NCBI RefSeq assembly: GCF_000517105.1
Contig: NZ_ALVT01000034.1
Location: 187,101 to 251,100 of the forward strand
Length of the DNA: 64,000 nucleotides
Origin: Fischerella sp. PCC 9605
GTDB lineage: Bacteria; Cyanobacteriota; Cyanobacteriia; Cyanobacteriales; Nostocaceae
Reading direction: 5' to 3'
Shown: positions 54,285-64,000 of the stretch, one piece after another
Layout of the letters: the number at the start of each line of letters is the position of its first letter
Position numbering within the stretch: the first letter of the stretch is position 1
The notes under the pieces: generated by a model
Databases searched by the model: none
What the model saw: only the letters and a program-made list of their open reading frames with translations
Told to the model about the DNA's origin: nothing
Program-made: the position numbers and the translations under genes

Positions 54285-54505
54285 TAATGGATTCCTCCAA
54301 AACGTAATGAAACCAGAATTTAATTAAACTGGTGCGACTTTACGGGTTGACTGAGCTTATGTTCTCGTTTTTTAGACTCAACAGTCAAATAACTGCTGAA
54401 ACTATTACATTTCGAGCCTGCTTGAGTAATTACAAGTACACAAGCCTTGAAACTCAGCTACCTTCCGGAATTATTTTCGGGCATTATGTTGAGCATATAT
54501 GACTG

Positions 54506-54523
54506 CTTTTAACAGTTTGTAAC
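54506..54523 (-). promoter_or_regulatory. Candidate HLR1 (RpaB) direct repeat upstream of apcA
   Basis: Read on the minus strand, GTTACAAA is followed by two bases and GTTAAAAG. This fits the 8+2+8 layout of HLR1 sites; the second half has two deviations. A TATATGCT -10-like motif lies about 12 bases downstream. The distance to the start codon is about 220 bases. Confidence 0.4.
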
Positions 54524-54594
54524 ATTCTTTTTCATGTTTGCTGTTGCAGCAACAATATTAAAGCAATGTTACGAAAGATTGCAAATAGGGCATA

Positions 54595-54775
54595 GGGGAT
54601 TGGGTAAAGGGTAAAGGGTAAAGGGTAAAGGGTAAAGGGTAAAGGGTAAAAGAATTTATTAACCTTTCACTTTTCTCCTTTTCCCCTTCCCCCTCTTGTT
54701 TTTCCGATGCCCCATGCCTATTGCCCTATGCCCGTTGCCCGTTGCCCATTGCCCTATGCCCTTGTCCTCCCTAGG
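54595..54775. repeat. Composite repeat copy B with seven GGGTAAA heptamers
   Basis: GGGGATTG leads into seven perfect GGGTAAA units (54602-54650), then AGAATTTATTAACCTTTCAC, a C-rich stretch and GATGCCCC/TTGCCC-type units ending at the apcE stop. The layout is the same as at 16048 and 58472. Confidence 0.9.
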
Positions 54776-54777
54776 CT

Positions 54778-58224
<3,447 letters not shown>

Positions 58225-58471
58225 TTAAGTCTGGGTCACTTTAGGCTTGACACATCGGTATATTCATGCTTTCCCTGTGCCGCCTGCTAAGTTGCCAGAA
58301 AAAATTAACCCAGTCAGCTTTTAGATTAGAACGTTTTGAGATTTATCAGGAGCTTTATTAAGAAGTATGTAGAAACTGTAGCGTTGATGTATCGGCTTTT
58401 TAACGCTGATGCTTCAGGTTTATGAGAAAAAATCGAAGTTTTGTATCTATAGGTAACAAAGATCCAACTTG

Positions 58472-58685
58472 GGGATTGGGGATTGGGTAAAGGTTAAAGG
58501 GTAAAGGAATTTATTAACCTTTCACCTTTGTTGCCAGTCGCTACAACTGAGGAGCCACTGCGGTGGACGGGTTTCCCGGCATAAAGCACGTGGCGTGGAA
58601 CCTCCAAGGGCGCTTACGCTCCTCTTTTCCCCTTACCCCTTTTGTTTTTTCCGATGCCCATTGCCCCATACCCTATGCCCCTTTT
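58472..58685. repeat. Composite repeat copy C with three heptamers and a palindromic insert
   Basis: GGGGATTGGG, three GGGTAAA/GGTTAAA units (58485-58505), GGAATTTATTAACCTTTCAC and a C-rich tail with GATGCCC units. A GGAGCCACTGC palindromic repeat (58551-58598) is inserted between the halves. It lies in the apcE upstream region. Confidence 0.85.
58551..58598. repeat. Dispersed GGAGCCACTGC palindromic repeat, copy 2
   Basis: GGAGCCACTGCG, a GC-rich centre and GCACGTGGCGTGG. The ends match the copy at 19426-19472. Here it splits composite repeat C. Confidence 0.75.
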
Positions 58686-58760
58686 GATGAACACGGATAA
58701 TCTATCTGTGTGTATCTGTGGTCGCATTTAAAACATTGACTTTTGCAAGAGGTTTTATGA

Positions 58761-59480
58761 TTACATAAACTGTTTCACATAAGCATTTTTTATAAACAAA
58801 GGTACACAATTACTCACGTTAAAAGCTGCTGCAATTTCAATGTCTGATTCAAACCCGCGTGCAATTAACTCTTTACCTGAACTGCATTTTTTCAAATAAG
58901 CCAGCAAATTTTTTTTAAAATCATGAAATACTGCCACAGCAATTTCAGCTTCCGGTGATAAACTGCCATTAAGATAACTAAGAATTGCCCCAGCACCAAT
59001 CAAATCTTCAAAAGCAGGTCTTAACGTGCCATCTTCCCACCTTTCACCTGCGGGAATAACTGCAATTTTGGAACCATATTTTTGAGCCCACTTTGCCACA
59101 GTTTCGCAGTTCCGCAAGCAACCCGCCAAAGTAGGTGTTCTGCCAGTTCGTAAAGTGAGGTAAGAACCATTAGGAGATGGCAAAACTAGTTTTGTTCCTA
59201 CCGGAATTTTAATTAGTGATGCAGGTGAGAGAGAATAACTGTCTTTGGAAGTGCGATCGCCTGCCAATTGCGCCTGTAAAGATTTGGCATAATCATGCGC
59301 TGACTCATCTTTCCACTCGTAGGGAAAAATGATCGCGCCGTTGTTGGTGGCTATTTCTACAGAGGTAGAAAAAGATAAAACATCAACTATCACAACCACA
59401 TCACTAATGGGAGCTAGGTGAGTAATACCTTGATAACTCCACTCACAGCGCAGGTCAAATTCTGATTGGTCAAAAATCAT
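58761..59480 (-). CDS. comB: 2-phosphosulfolactate phosphatase family protein
   Basis: A 239-residue ComB-type phosphatase with the core SDVVVIVDVLSFSTSVEIAT, the PSPNGSYLTLRTG segment and AGERWEDGTLRPAFEDLIGAGA, which holds acidic metal ligands. In methanogens it dephosphorylates 2-phosphosulfolactate in coenzyme M synthesis. In cyanobacteria, no other genes of that pathway are near, so the substrate here is uncertain. The gene is monocistronic by layout and followed by an apcE upstream repeat. Confidence 0.88.
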   Translation of the reverse strand: MIFDQSEFDLRCEWSYQGITHLAPISDVVVIVDVLSFSTSVEIATNNGAIIFPYEWKDESAHDYAKSLQAQLAGDRTSKDSYSLSPASLIKIPVGTKLVLPSPNGSYLTLRTGRTPTLAGCLRNCETVAKWAQKYGSKIAVIPAGERWEDGTLRPAFEDLIGAGAILSYLNGSLSPEAEIAVAVFHDFKKNLLAYLKKCSSGKELIARGFESDIEIAAAFNVSNCVPLFIKNAYVKQFM

Positions 59481-59559
59481 TAATTTATTTTCAAGTTATA
59501 CCAATTTAAAAAATGATTGCGACAGATGGATTGACAGAACCCCAATAGAGACAGTAATT

Positions 59560-59592
59560 CCCAATCCAAAATCCAAAATCTAAAATCCAAAA
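59560..59592. repeat. ATCCAAA heptamer repeat
   Basis: CCAAAATCCAAAATCTAAAA-type units, four copies, upstream of the methyltransferase. Confidence 0.75.
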
Positions 59593-59741
59593 TGGTATTA
59601 ATTGTGGGATGAGTATCTTGCCCGCACTCGATGAATAGACGGCTCATGTCGCCCGTCCCACAAGAAAACTACAAGAAAATGTGTCACATTGAGTATCCAG
59701 CATTAGATAAACTCAAATATGCTGCGATCAAAGCTCCTGAA

Positions 59742-60926
59742 ATGTCCGACTCTCAAACTGTTAGTACTGCTGTTGCCAAACTCTACGATACCTACCCCTT
59801 CCCTCCAGAACCGTTGCTCGATCAACCACCCCCAGGCTACAACTGGCGCTGGAATTGGCTAGCTGCTTATAACTTCTGCACCGGACAAAAACCCCAAAAA
59901 CAAGACATCCGCATTTTAGATGCTGGCTGCGGTACGGGGGTGGGAACAGAGTACTTGGTTCACCTCAACCCCTACGCTTCTGTAGTCGGAATTGATCTTA
60001 GTGCTGGGGCGCTACAAGTGGCGCGAGAACGCTGCAAACGTTCCAAAGCAAATCGTGTCGAGTTCCACCATCTTAGCCTGTACGACGTCGAACAACTTCC
60101 GGGTGAGTTTGATTTCATTAACTGTGTGGGGGTACTGCACCACTTAGGCGACCCCATTCGCGGTATTCAAGCTTTGGCAAAGAAATTAGCACCAAGCGGT
60201 TTAATGCACATCTTCGTGTATGGAGAGTTGGGACGCTGGGAAATTCAACTGATGCAAAAAGCGATCGCTCTCCTCCAAGGTGACAAACAGGGCGATTACC
60301 GCGATGGTGTACAGGTAGGACGAAAAATATTTTCTGCTTTGCCAGAAAATAATAGAATTGTCAAGAGAGAAAGAGAACGTTGGTCTTTGGAAAATCAGCG
60401 GGATGAATGCTTTGCTGACATGTATGTCCATCCCCAGGAAATTGATTACAATATAGACACGCTGTTTGAACTCATCGACGCTTCAGGATTAGAGTTTCTC
60501 GGCTTCTCAAATCCTGGTTTTTGGCAATTGGAGAGACTTTTGCGCAAAGCACCGGAACTAATTGAACGGGCAGTTAGGTTAAGCGATCGCCAACGTTACC
60601 GTTTGATAGAATTGCTAGACCCGGAAGTAACCCACTATGAGTTTTTCCTTGGTCGTCCACCAATAACCAAAGCCGACTGGTCAGCCGATGATGCTTTAAT
60701 GGCAGCGATTCCAGAACGCAATCCCTGTATAGATGGGTTTCCGAGCCAGTGCGTATTTAATTATGATTACCAAATAGTCAACTTGTCGGAAGCCGAATTA
60801 AAATTTCTGCAAGCCTGTGAGGGGAAGAAAACAGTCGCGGAAATTTTCAGGGATGATGAGCCGCTAGAGTTAAAGCAAGTGCGATCGCTTCTGAAGCAGC
60901 AGTTGATTATGTTAACACCAACCTGA
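59742..60926 (+). CDS. Class I SAM-dependent methyltransferase with helical extension
   Basis: A 394-residue protein from the ATG at 59742. An opening LYDTYPFPPEPLLDQPPPGY, N-W-R-W-N-W region, is followed by SAM motif I ILDAGCGTGVGTEYL and CVGVLHHLGDP. The C-terminal 150 residues (FWQLERLLRKAP onwards) resemble a helical regulatory or substrate-binding domain. An upstream frame from 59631 would add 37 residues lacking family similarity. Substrate unknown; this family is widespread in cyanobacteria. Confidence 0.82.
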   Translation: MSDSQTVSTAVAKLYDTYPFPPEPLLDQPPPGYNWRWNWLAAYNFCTGQKPQKQDIRILDAGCGTGVGTEYLVHLNPYASVVGIDLSAGALQVARERCKRSKANRVEFHHLSLYDVEQLPGEFDFINCVGVLHHLGDPIRGIQALAKKLAPSGLMHIFVYGELGRWEIQLMQKAIALLQGDKQGDYRDGVQVGRKIFSALPENNRIVKRERERWSLENQRDECFADMYVHPQEIDYNIDTLFELIDASGLEFLGFSNPGFWQLERLLRKAPELIERAVRLSDRQRYRLIELLDPEVTHYEFFLGRPPITKADWSADDALMAAIPERNPCIDGFPSQCVFNYDYQIVNLSEAELKFLQACEGKKTVAEIFRDDEPLELKQVRSLLKQQLIMLTPT

Positions 60927-60929
60927 AAA

Positions 60930-61022
60930 ATAAGGTATCGGGGATAGGTGATAGGTGATTGGGAAATTACCTTTGCCTAGTTCCTAATCCCCGATCCCCA
61001 ATCCCCAATCCCCGATCCCCAA
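60930..61022. repeat. GGTGATA and CAATCCC heptamer repeats
   Basis: GGTGATAGGTGATTGGG units (60948-60963) face CCCCAATCCCCAATCCCCGA units up to 61022, giving a fold-back upstream of the atp operon. Confidence 0.75.
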
Positions 61023-61080
61023 TGACTAAGTTAATTGTTTTTTTCTAAAGTATTGTTACTCTATCGTGATATGATTTAGC

Positions 61081-61098
61081 TGACTGAATGTGCAGTCA
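61081..61098 (+). promoter_or_regulatory. Inverted repeat at the atp operon promoter
   Basis: TGACTG, 6 bases, CAGTCA. It lies just after a -10-like TATGAT (61070-61075), at the likely transcription start. Confidence 0.4.
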
Positions 61099-61128
61099 AC
61101 ATCATTAGCTGTACTGGTTTCAAGTCCC

Positions 61129-61581
61129 GTGAGCTTGTCCGATCAATCAACTGATCCCACACCGACAACACGACAAGATACTCAATCTGGTTTTGAGGAC
61201 GCAGAACCAGTAAACTCTATGCAAGAGTTCTACAAACTCTACCAGGAGTTTTTGCTAATCACACTTGTCTTAACGGGGATTATTTTTATCTCTGTGTGGA
61301 TTTTTTATTCCCTAAATATTGCCCTGAATTATATTCTTGGGGCATTTACGGGTATGCTTTACATGAGGATGTTGGCAAAAGATGTTGAGCGTTTGGGCCC
61401 AGAAAAGCGGCAGCTGAATAAAAATCGGTTGGCCCTATTAGTAGTCATAATCCTACTGGCATCCCGGTGGAATGAACTACAAATTTTGCCCATATTTTTG
61501 GGATTTCTCACTTATAAAGCAACGCTCATCATCTATGTAGTCAGAGAGGCGTTTATCTCTGGCTTGCCGACACCTCGATAA
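61129..61581 (+). CDS. atpI: ATP synthase subunit I (AtpI)
   Basis: A 150-residue accessory protein from GTG 61129 (first codons [13 protein letters not shown]); a longer GTG frame from 61090 is possible but begins at the presumed transcription start. Its two hydrophobic pairs ([37 protein letters not shown] and a C-terminal pair with [20 protein letters not shown]) match AtpI. AtpI assists assembly of the c-ring. It is first in the atpI-B-E-G-F operon. A terminator is not seen before atpB. Confidence 0.88.
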   Translation: MSLSDQSTDPTPTTRQDTQSGFEDAEPVNSMQEFYKLYQEFLLITLVLTGIIFISVWIFYSLNIALNYILGAFTGMLYMRMLAKDVERLGPEKRQLNKNRLALLVVIILLASRWNELQILPIFLGFLTYKATLIIYVVREAFISGLPTPR

Positions 61582-61682
61582 CCTTGAAAAGCCAATGTGA
61601 GTTTGCCTTAAGTAAATCCACACAAGGCTCTTAGTTCCTGTTCTCCAAGTAATATTGGAGAAGTAATTGATATGGGAAGAAA

Positions 61683-62438
61683 ATGCTCAATTTTCTGAAC
61701 TTCTTCAATTCTGTTCCCCTTGCCGAATTAGAGGTAGGAAATCATTTCTACTGGCAATTGGGTAATCTAAAAATACATGGACAAGTTTTTCTCACCTCGT
61801 GGTTTGTAATTGGCATTCTAGTGGTAGCTTCACTAGCTGCTACTCGGAACATCCAGAGGATTCCTAGTGGCATACAAAATTTTATGGAATATGCCTTGGA
61901 ATTTATTCGGGATTTGACGAAAAACCAGATTGGTGAGAAAGAGTATCGTCCTTGGGTGCCTTTTATCGGCACGTTGTTTTTGTTTATCTTCGTATCGAAT
62001 TGGTCGGGCGCTTTAGTTCCTTGGAAGCTCATCAAACTGCCATCTGGTGAATTGGCAGCTCCGACTAATGACATCAATACGACAGTTGCACTGGCGTTGT
62101 TGACTTCTTTGGCTTACTTTTACGCCGGTTTTAGCAAGCGCGGTTTGGGTTACTTTAAAAAGTATATCGAGCCAACACCGATTCTTTTACCAATCGCGAT
62201 TCTAGAAGATTTCACCAAACCTCTTTCCCTAAGCTTCCGTCTTTTTGGCAACATTTTGGCGGATGAATTAGTGGTGGCGGTACTAGTTCTTTTGGTTCCT
62301 CTATTTGTGCCTCTGCCGGTAATGGCTCTGGGGTTGTTTACAAGTGCTATTCAAGCCCTGGTTTTTGCCACCTTAGCAGCAGCTTACATACATGAGGCCA
62401 TGGAGGGGCATGGTGGTGAAGAGCATGAAGGACATTAA
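61683..62438 (+). CDS. atpB: ATP synthase subunit a
   Basis: A 251-residue membrane subunit of the F0 sector forming the proton half-channels. The essential arginine lies in [17 protein letters not shown], and the C-terminal [20 protein letters not shown] matches the family. His/Glu-rich tail (HGGEEHEGH). It has normal cyanobacterial length. It is followed by repeats in a 123-base gap before atpE. Confidence 0.97.
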   Translation: MLNFLNFFNSVPLAELEVGNHFYWQLGNLKIHGQVFLTSWFVIGILVVASLAATRNIQRIPSGIQNFMEYALEFIRDLTKNQIGEKEYRPWVPFIGTLFLFIFVSNWSGALVPWKLIKLPSGELAAPTNDINTTVALALLTSLAYFYAGFSKRGLGYFKKYIEPTPILLPIAILEDFTKPLSLSFRLFGNILADELVVAVLVLLVPLFVPLPVMALGLFTSAIQALVFATLAAAYIHEAMEGHGGEEHEGH

Positions 62439-62807
<369 letters not shown>

Positions 62808-62830
62808 ACTCTAAAACTTTTCGTAGTTTG

Positions 62831-62852
62831 GAGACGTGATGACTCACGTCTC
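62831..62852 (+). promoter_or_regulatory. Perfect hairpin in the atpE-atpG gap
   Basis: GAGACGTGA (62831-62839), loop TGAC and TCACGTCTC (62844-62852) form a perfect 9-bp stem 23 bases after the atpE stop. No T-run follows, so partial termination or transcript-end protection is more likely than full termination. Confidence 0.55.
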
Positions 62853-62962
62853 TAATCTAGATTTACCCTTTATGGTTATAGGGTCTCTAGAGTATTACGA
62901 TGAAAAGTTGAATTCATTATTGCTTGCCATGAAAACTGCTGTTACAGCCAAAGAGGAGAGAA

Positions 62963-63394
62963 ATGTTTGATTTCGATGCTACCTTGCCCTTGATGGCATT
63001 GCAGTTCCTGCTGTTGGCAGCTGTTTTAAATGTGATTTTCTATAAGCCATTGACCAAGGCACTGGACGATCGGGATAATTACATCCGAACGAATAACCTT
63101 GAAGCTCGGGAACGCTTGGCCAAAGCCGAGCGATTGACCAAAGAATATGAGCGGCAGCTAGCAGAAGCTCGCAGGCAATCTCAAGCAGTTGTGGCTGAAG
63201 CTCAAGCTGAAGCTCAACAAATTACTGCCGAGAAAATCGCTGAGGCACAAAGAGAAGCTCAGGCTCAACGAGAACAAGTGGCTCAAGAAATAGAACAGCA
63301 AAAGCAGGAAGCTTTACGTTCCTTAGAGCAACAGGTAGATGCCTTCAGCAGGCAGATTCTGGAAAAACTCTTGGGACCCACTTTAGTTAAATAA
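62963..63394 (+). CDS. atpG: ATP synthase subunit b' (AtpG)
   Basis: A 143-residue second b-type stalk subunit characteristic of photosynthetic organisms. A membrane helix at about 7-27 ([20 protein letters not shown]) is followed by a long coiled coil rich in Ala, Glu and Gln ([20 protein letters not shown]). It dimerises with b (atpF) to form the peripheral stalk. ATG 62963 with GGAGAG upstream. Confidence 0.95.
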   Translation: MFDFDATLPLMALQFLLLAAVLNVIFYKPLTKALDDRDNYIRTNNLEARERLAKAERLTKEYERQLAEARRQSQAVVAEAQAEAQQITAEKIAEAQREAQAQREQVAQEIEQQKQEALRSLEQQVDAFSRQILEKLLGPTLVK

Positions 63395-63712
63395 AGTGAT
63401 TTTTGATAGCTTACAACATCGGTTCCAAAAAGCATACGCGCTGCGGGGCATTAGTCCGGTGAGCGCTGAATTAAGTGTCAACCAATTTTGGATTTACGAT
63501 TTTGGATTTTGGATTGACCCCACCCGCAAGGGAATAGGGATTAAAGATTTTAGACTAGCGATTTTGGATTATTTTCGACCACGCTTGGCCGAGGTATAAA
63601 TCAAAAAATCTAAAATCTGAAATCTAAAATCTAAAATTGCTAGTCGAAAGTGGCACTTTTTTCCTTTGGGAAAGTTCTAACTGATATTAGCAAGGGAGCA
63701 GCGCAGTTGTAG
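63395..63712. repeat. Repeat-filled gap between atpG and atpF
   Basis: Heptamer-type ATTTTGG and AATCTAA units fill about 63484-63570 and 63600-63640. GACTAGC (63553-63559) faces GCTAGTC (63639-63645), with matching TTTT..GA stretches beside them, so the region folds back. A frame over 63396-63599 is repeat-derived and not called. Insertion of such repeats within an operon is notable. Confidence 0.65.
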
Positions 63713-64000
63713 ATGGGTATCATAGGAACTGTCTTATTAGTAGCCACAGAGGCGGCAGAAGCAGAATCGCAAGGCGGTTTCGGTCTTGACTTCAACATTC
63801 TTGAAACCAATATAATTAACCTGGCAATTCTGATTGGCGTTCTATTTTATTTTGGGCGTAAAGTTATAAGTAACACACTAAACGAGCGACGCTCAAATAT
63901 TGAAACAGCGATTCGGGAAGCAGAAGAACGCGCAAAAGAAGCAGCGATCAAACTTTCCGAGGTACAGCAAAAGTTGACCCAGGCACAAGCAGAGGCGCAG
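63713..64000 (+). CDS. atpF: ATP synthase subunit b, partial
   Basis: The first 96 codons of the b subunit, cut by the right edge. A signal-like hydrophobic start ([18 protein letters not shown]) is followed by the membrane helix [23 protein letters not shown] and a coiled coil ([20 protein letters not shown]). Together with b' it forms the peripheral stalk of F0F1. GGGAGCAG upstream is the likely ribosome binding site. The delta, alpha and gamma genes should follow beyond the window. Confidence 0.95.
   Translation, partial: MGIIGTVLLVATEAAEAESQGGFGLDFNILETNIINLAILIGVLFYFGRKVISNTLNERRSNIETAIREAEERAKEAAIKLSEVQQKLTQAQAEAQ

Noticed and set aside
54602-54650. GGGTAAA array as a possible CRISPR
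   Set aside because: The units are contiguous 7-mers without spacers; this is a simple tandem repeat. No cas genes occur in the window.
63396-63599. Plus-strand open frame of 67 codons between atpG and atpF
   Set aside because: It consists largely of ATTTTGG-type tandem repeats and a fold-back; no ribosome binding site and no plausible domain.

Overview
The window is chromosomal DNA of a filamentous cyanobacterium, most likely a heterocyst-forming Nostocales relative. The evidence is direct: an apcE-apcABC phycobilisome core cluster, the cyanobacterial split DnaE intein, Psb29/Thf1, CpcT, NdhS, an atpI-B-E-G-F operon with a b' subunit, very frequent GCGATCGC (HIP1) octamers, and many short tandem heptamer repeats between genes. 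No tRNA, rRNA or CRISPR array was seen.

Layout. 0-16 kb is mostly housekeeping: pyrF (cut by the left edge), tyrS, a class A penicillin-binding protein, lepB, a UDP-glucose to UDP-glucuronate to UDP-xylose gene pair (ugd, uxs), a Na+/H+ antiporter with universal-stress domains, ndhS, rodA and an Mrp-type Fe-S carrier ATPase. 16-25 kb holds hemF, a STAS anti-sigma antagonist, cpcT, a decayed IS1-family element nested inside a small inverted-repeat element, a divergent pair of small DNA-binding-type genes, thf1, an exbB-exbD pair and a sugar nucleotidyltransferase. 26-31.2 kb is the most unusual region: four co-directional genes encoding an alpha/beta hydrolase, a STAND-type NTPase with a helical repeat tail, an SPFH/band-7 protein and a membrane protein with an NTF2-like tail. 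The hydrolase C-terminus and the NTPase N-terminal region carry the same roughly 27-residue glycine-rich motif. That is the layout of effector/receptor pairs that signal by amyloid templating, so I read it as a candidate defence or regulated cell-death operon.

31-45 kb holds a glycoside hydrolase 15/phosphorylase-kinase-like protein, the Mg2+ channel MgtE with a structured leader, two RodZ-like proteins on either side of a membrane-anchored hydrolase, gatA, the C-terminal half of DnaE preceded by its intein C-half, and a PD-(D/E)XK-like nuclease. 45-53 kb holds ftsW, an unlisted 5'-truncated glycosyltransferase remnant, an H-NOX nitric-oxide sensor overlapping its histidine kinase, a heme-oxygenase-fold enzyme overlapping a methyltransferase, and a divergent 2-oxoglutarate oxygenase-like protein. 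The last three may form a small natural-product locus beside the gas sensor. 53-58 kb is the phycobilisome core. 58-64 kb holds comB, a methyltransferase and the first part of the ATP synthase operon (atpF runs off the right edge).

Intergenic DNA is rich in heptamer tandem repeats, fold-back elements and three copies of a composite repeat. Two strong terminators with no gene before them suggest small RNAs near 6.5 kb and 16.65 kb. All functional calls are from sequence reading alone; no database search was run.
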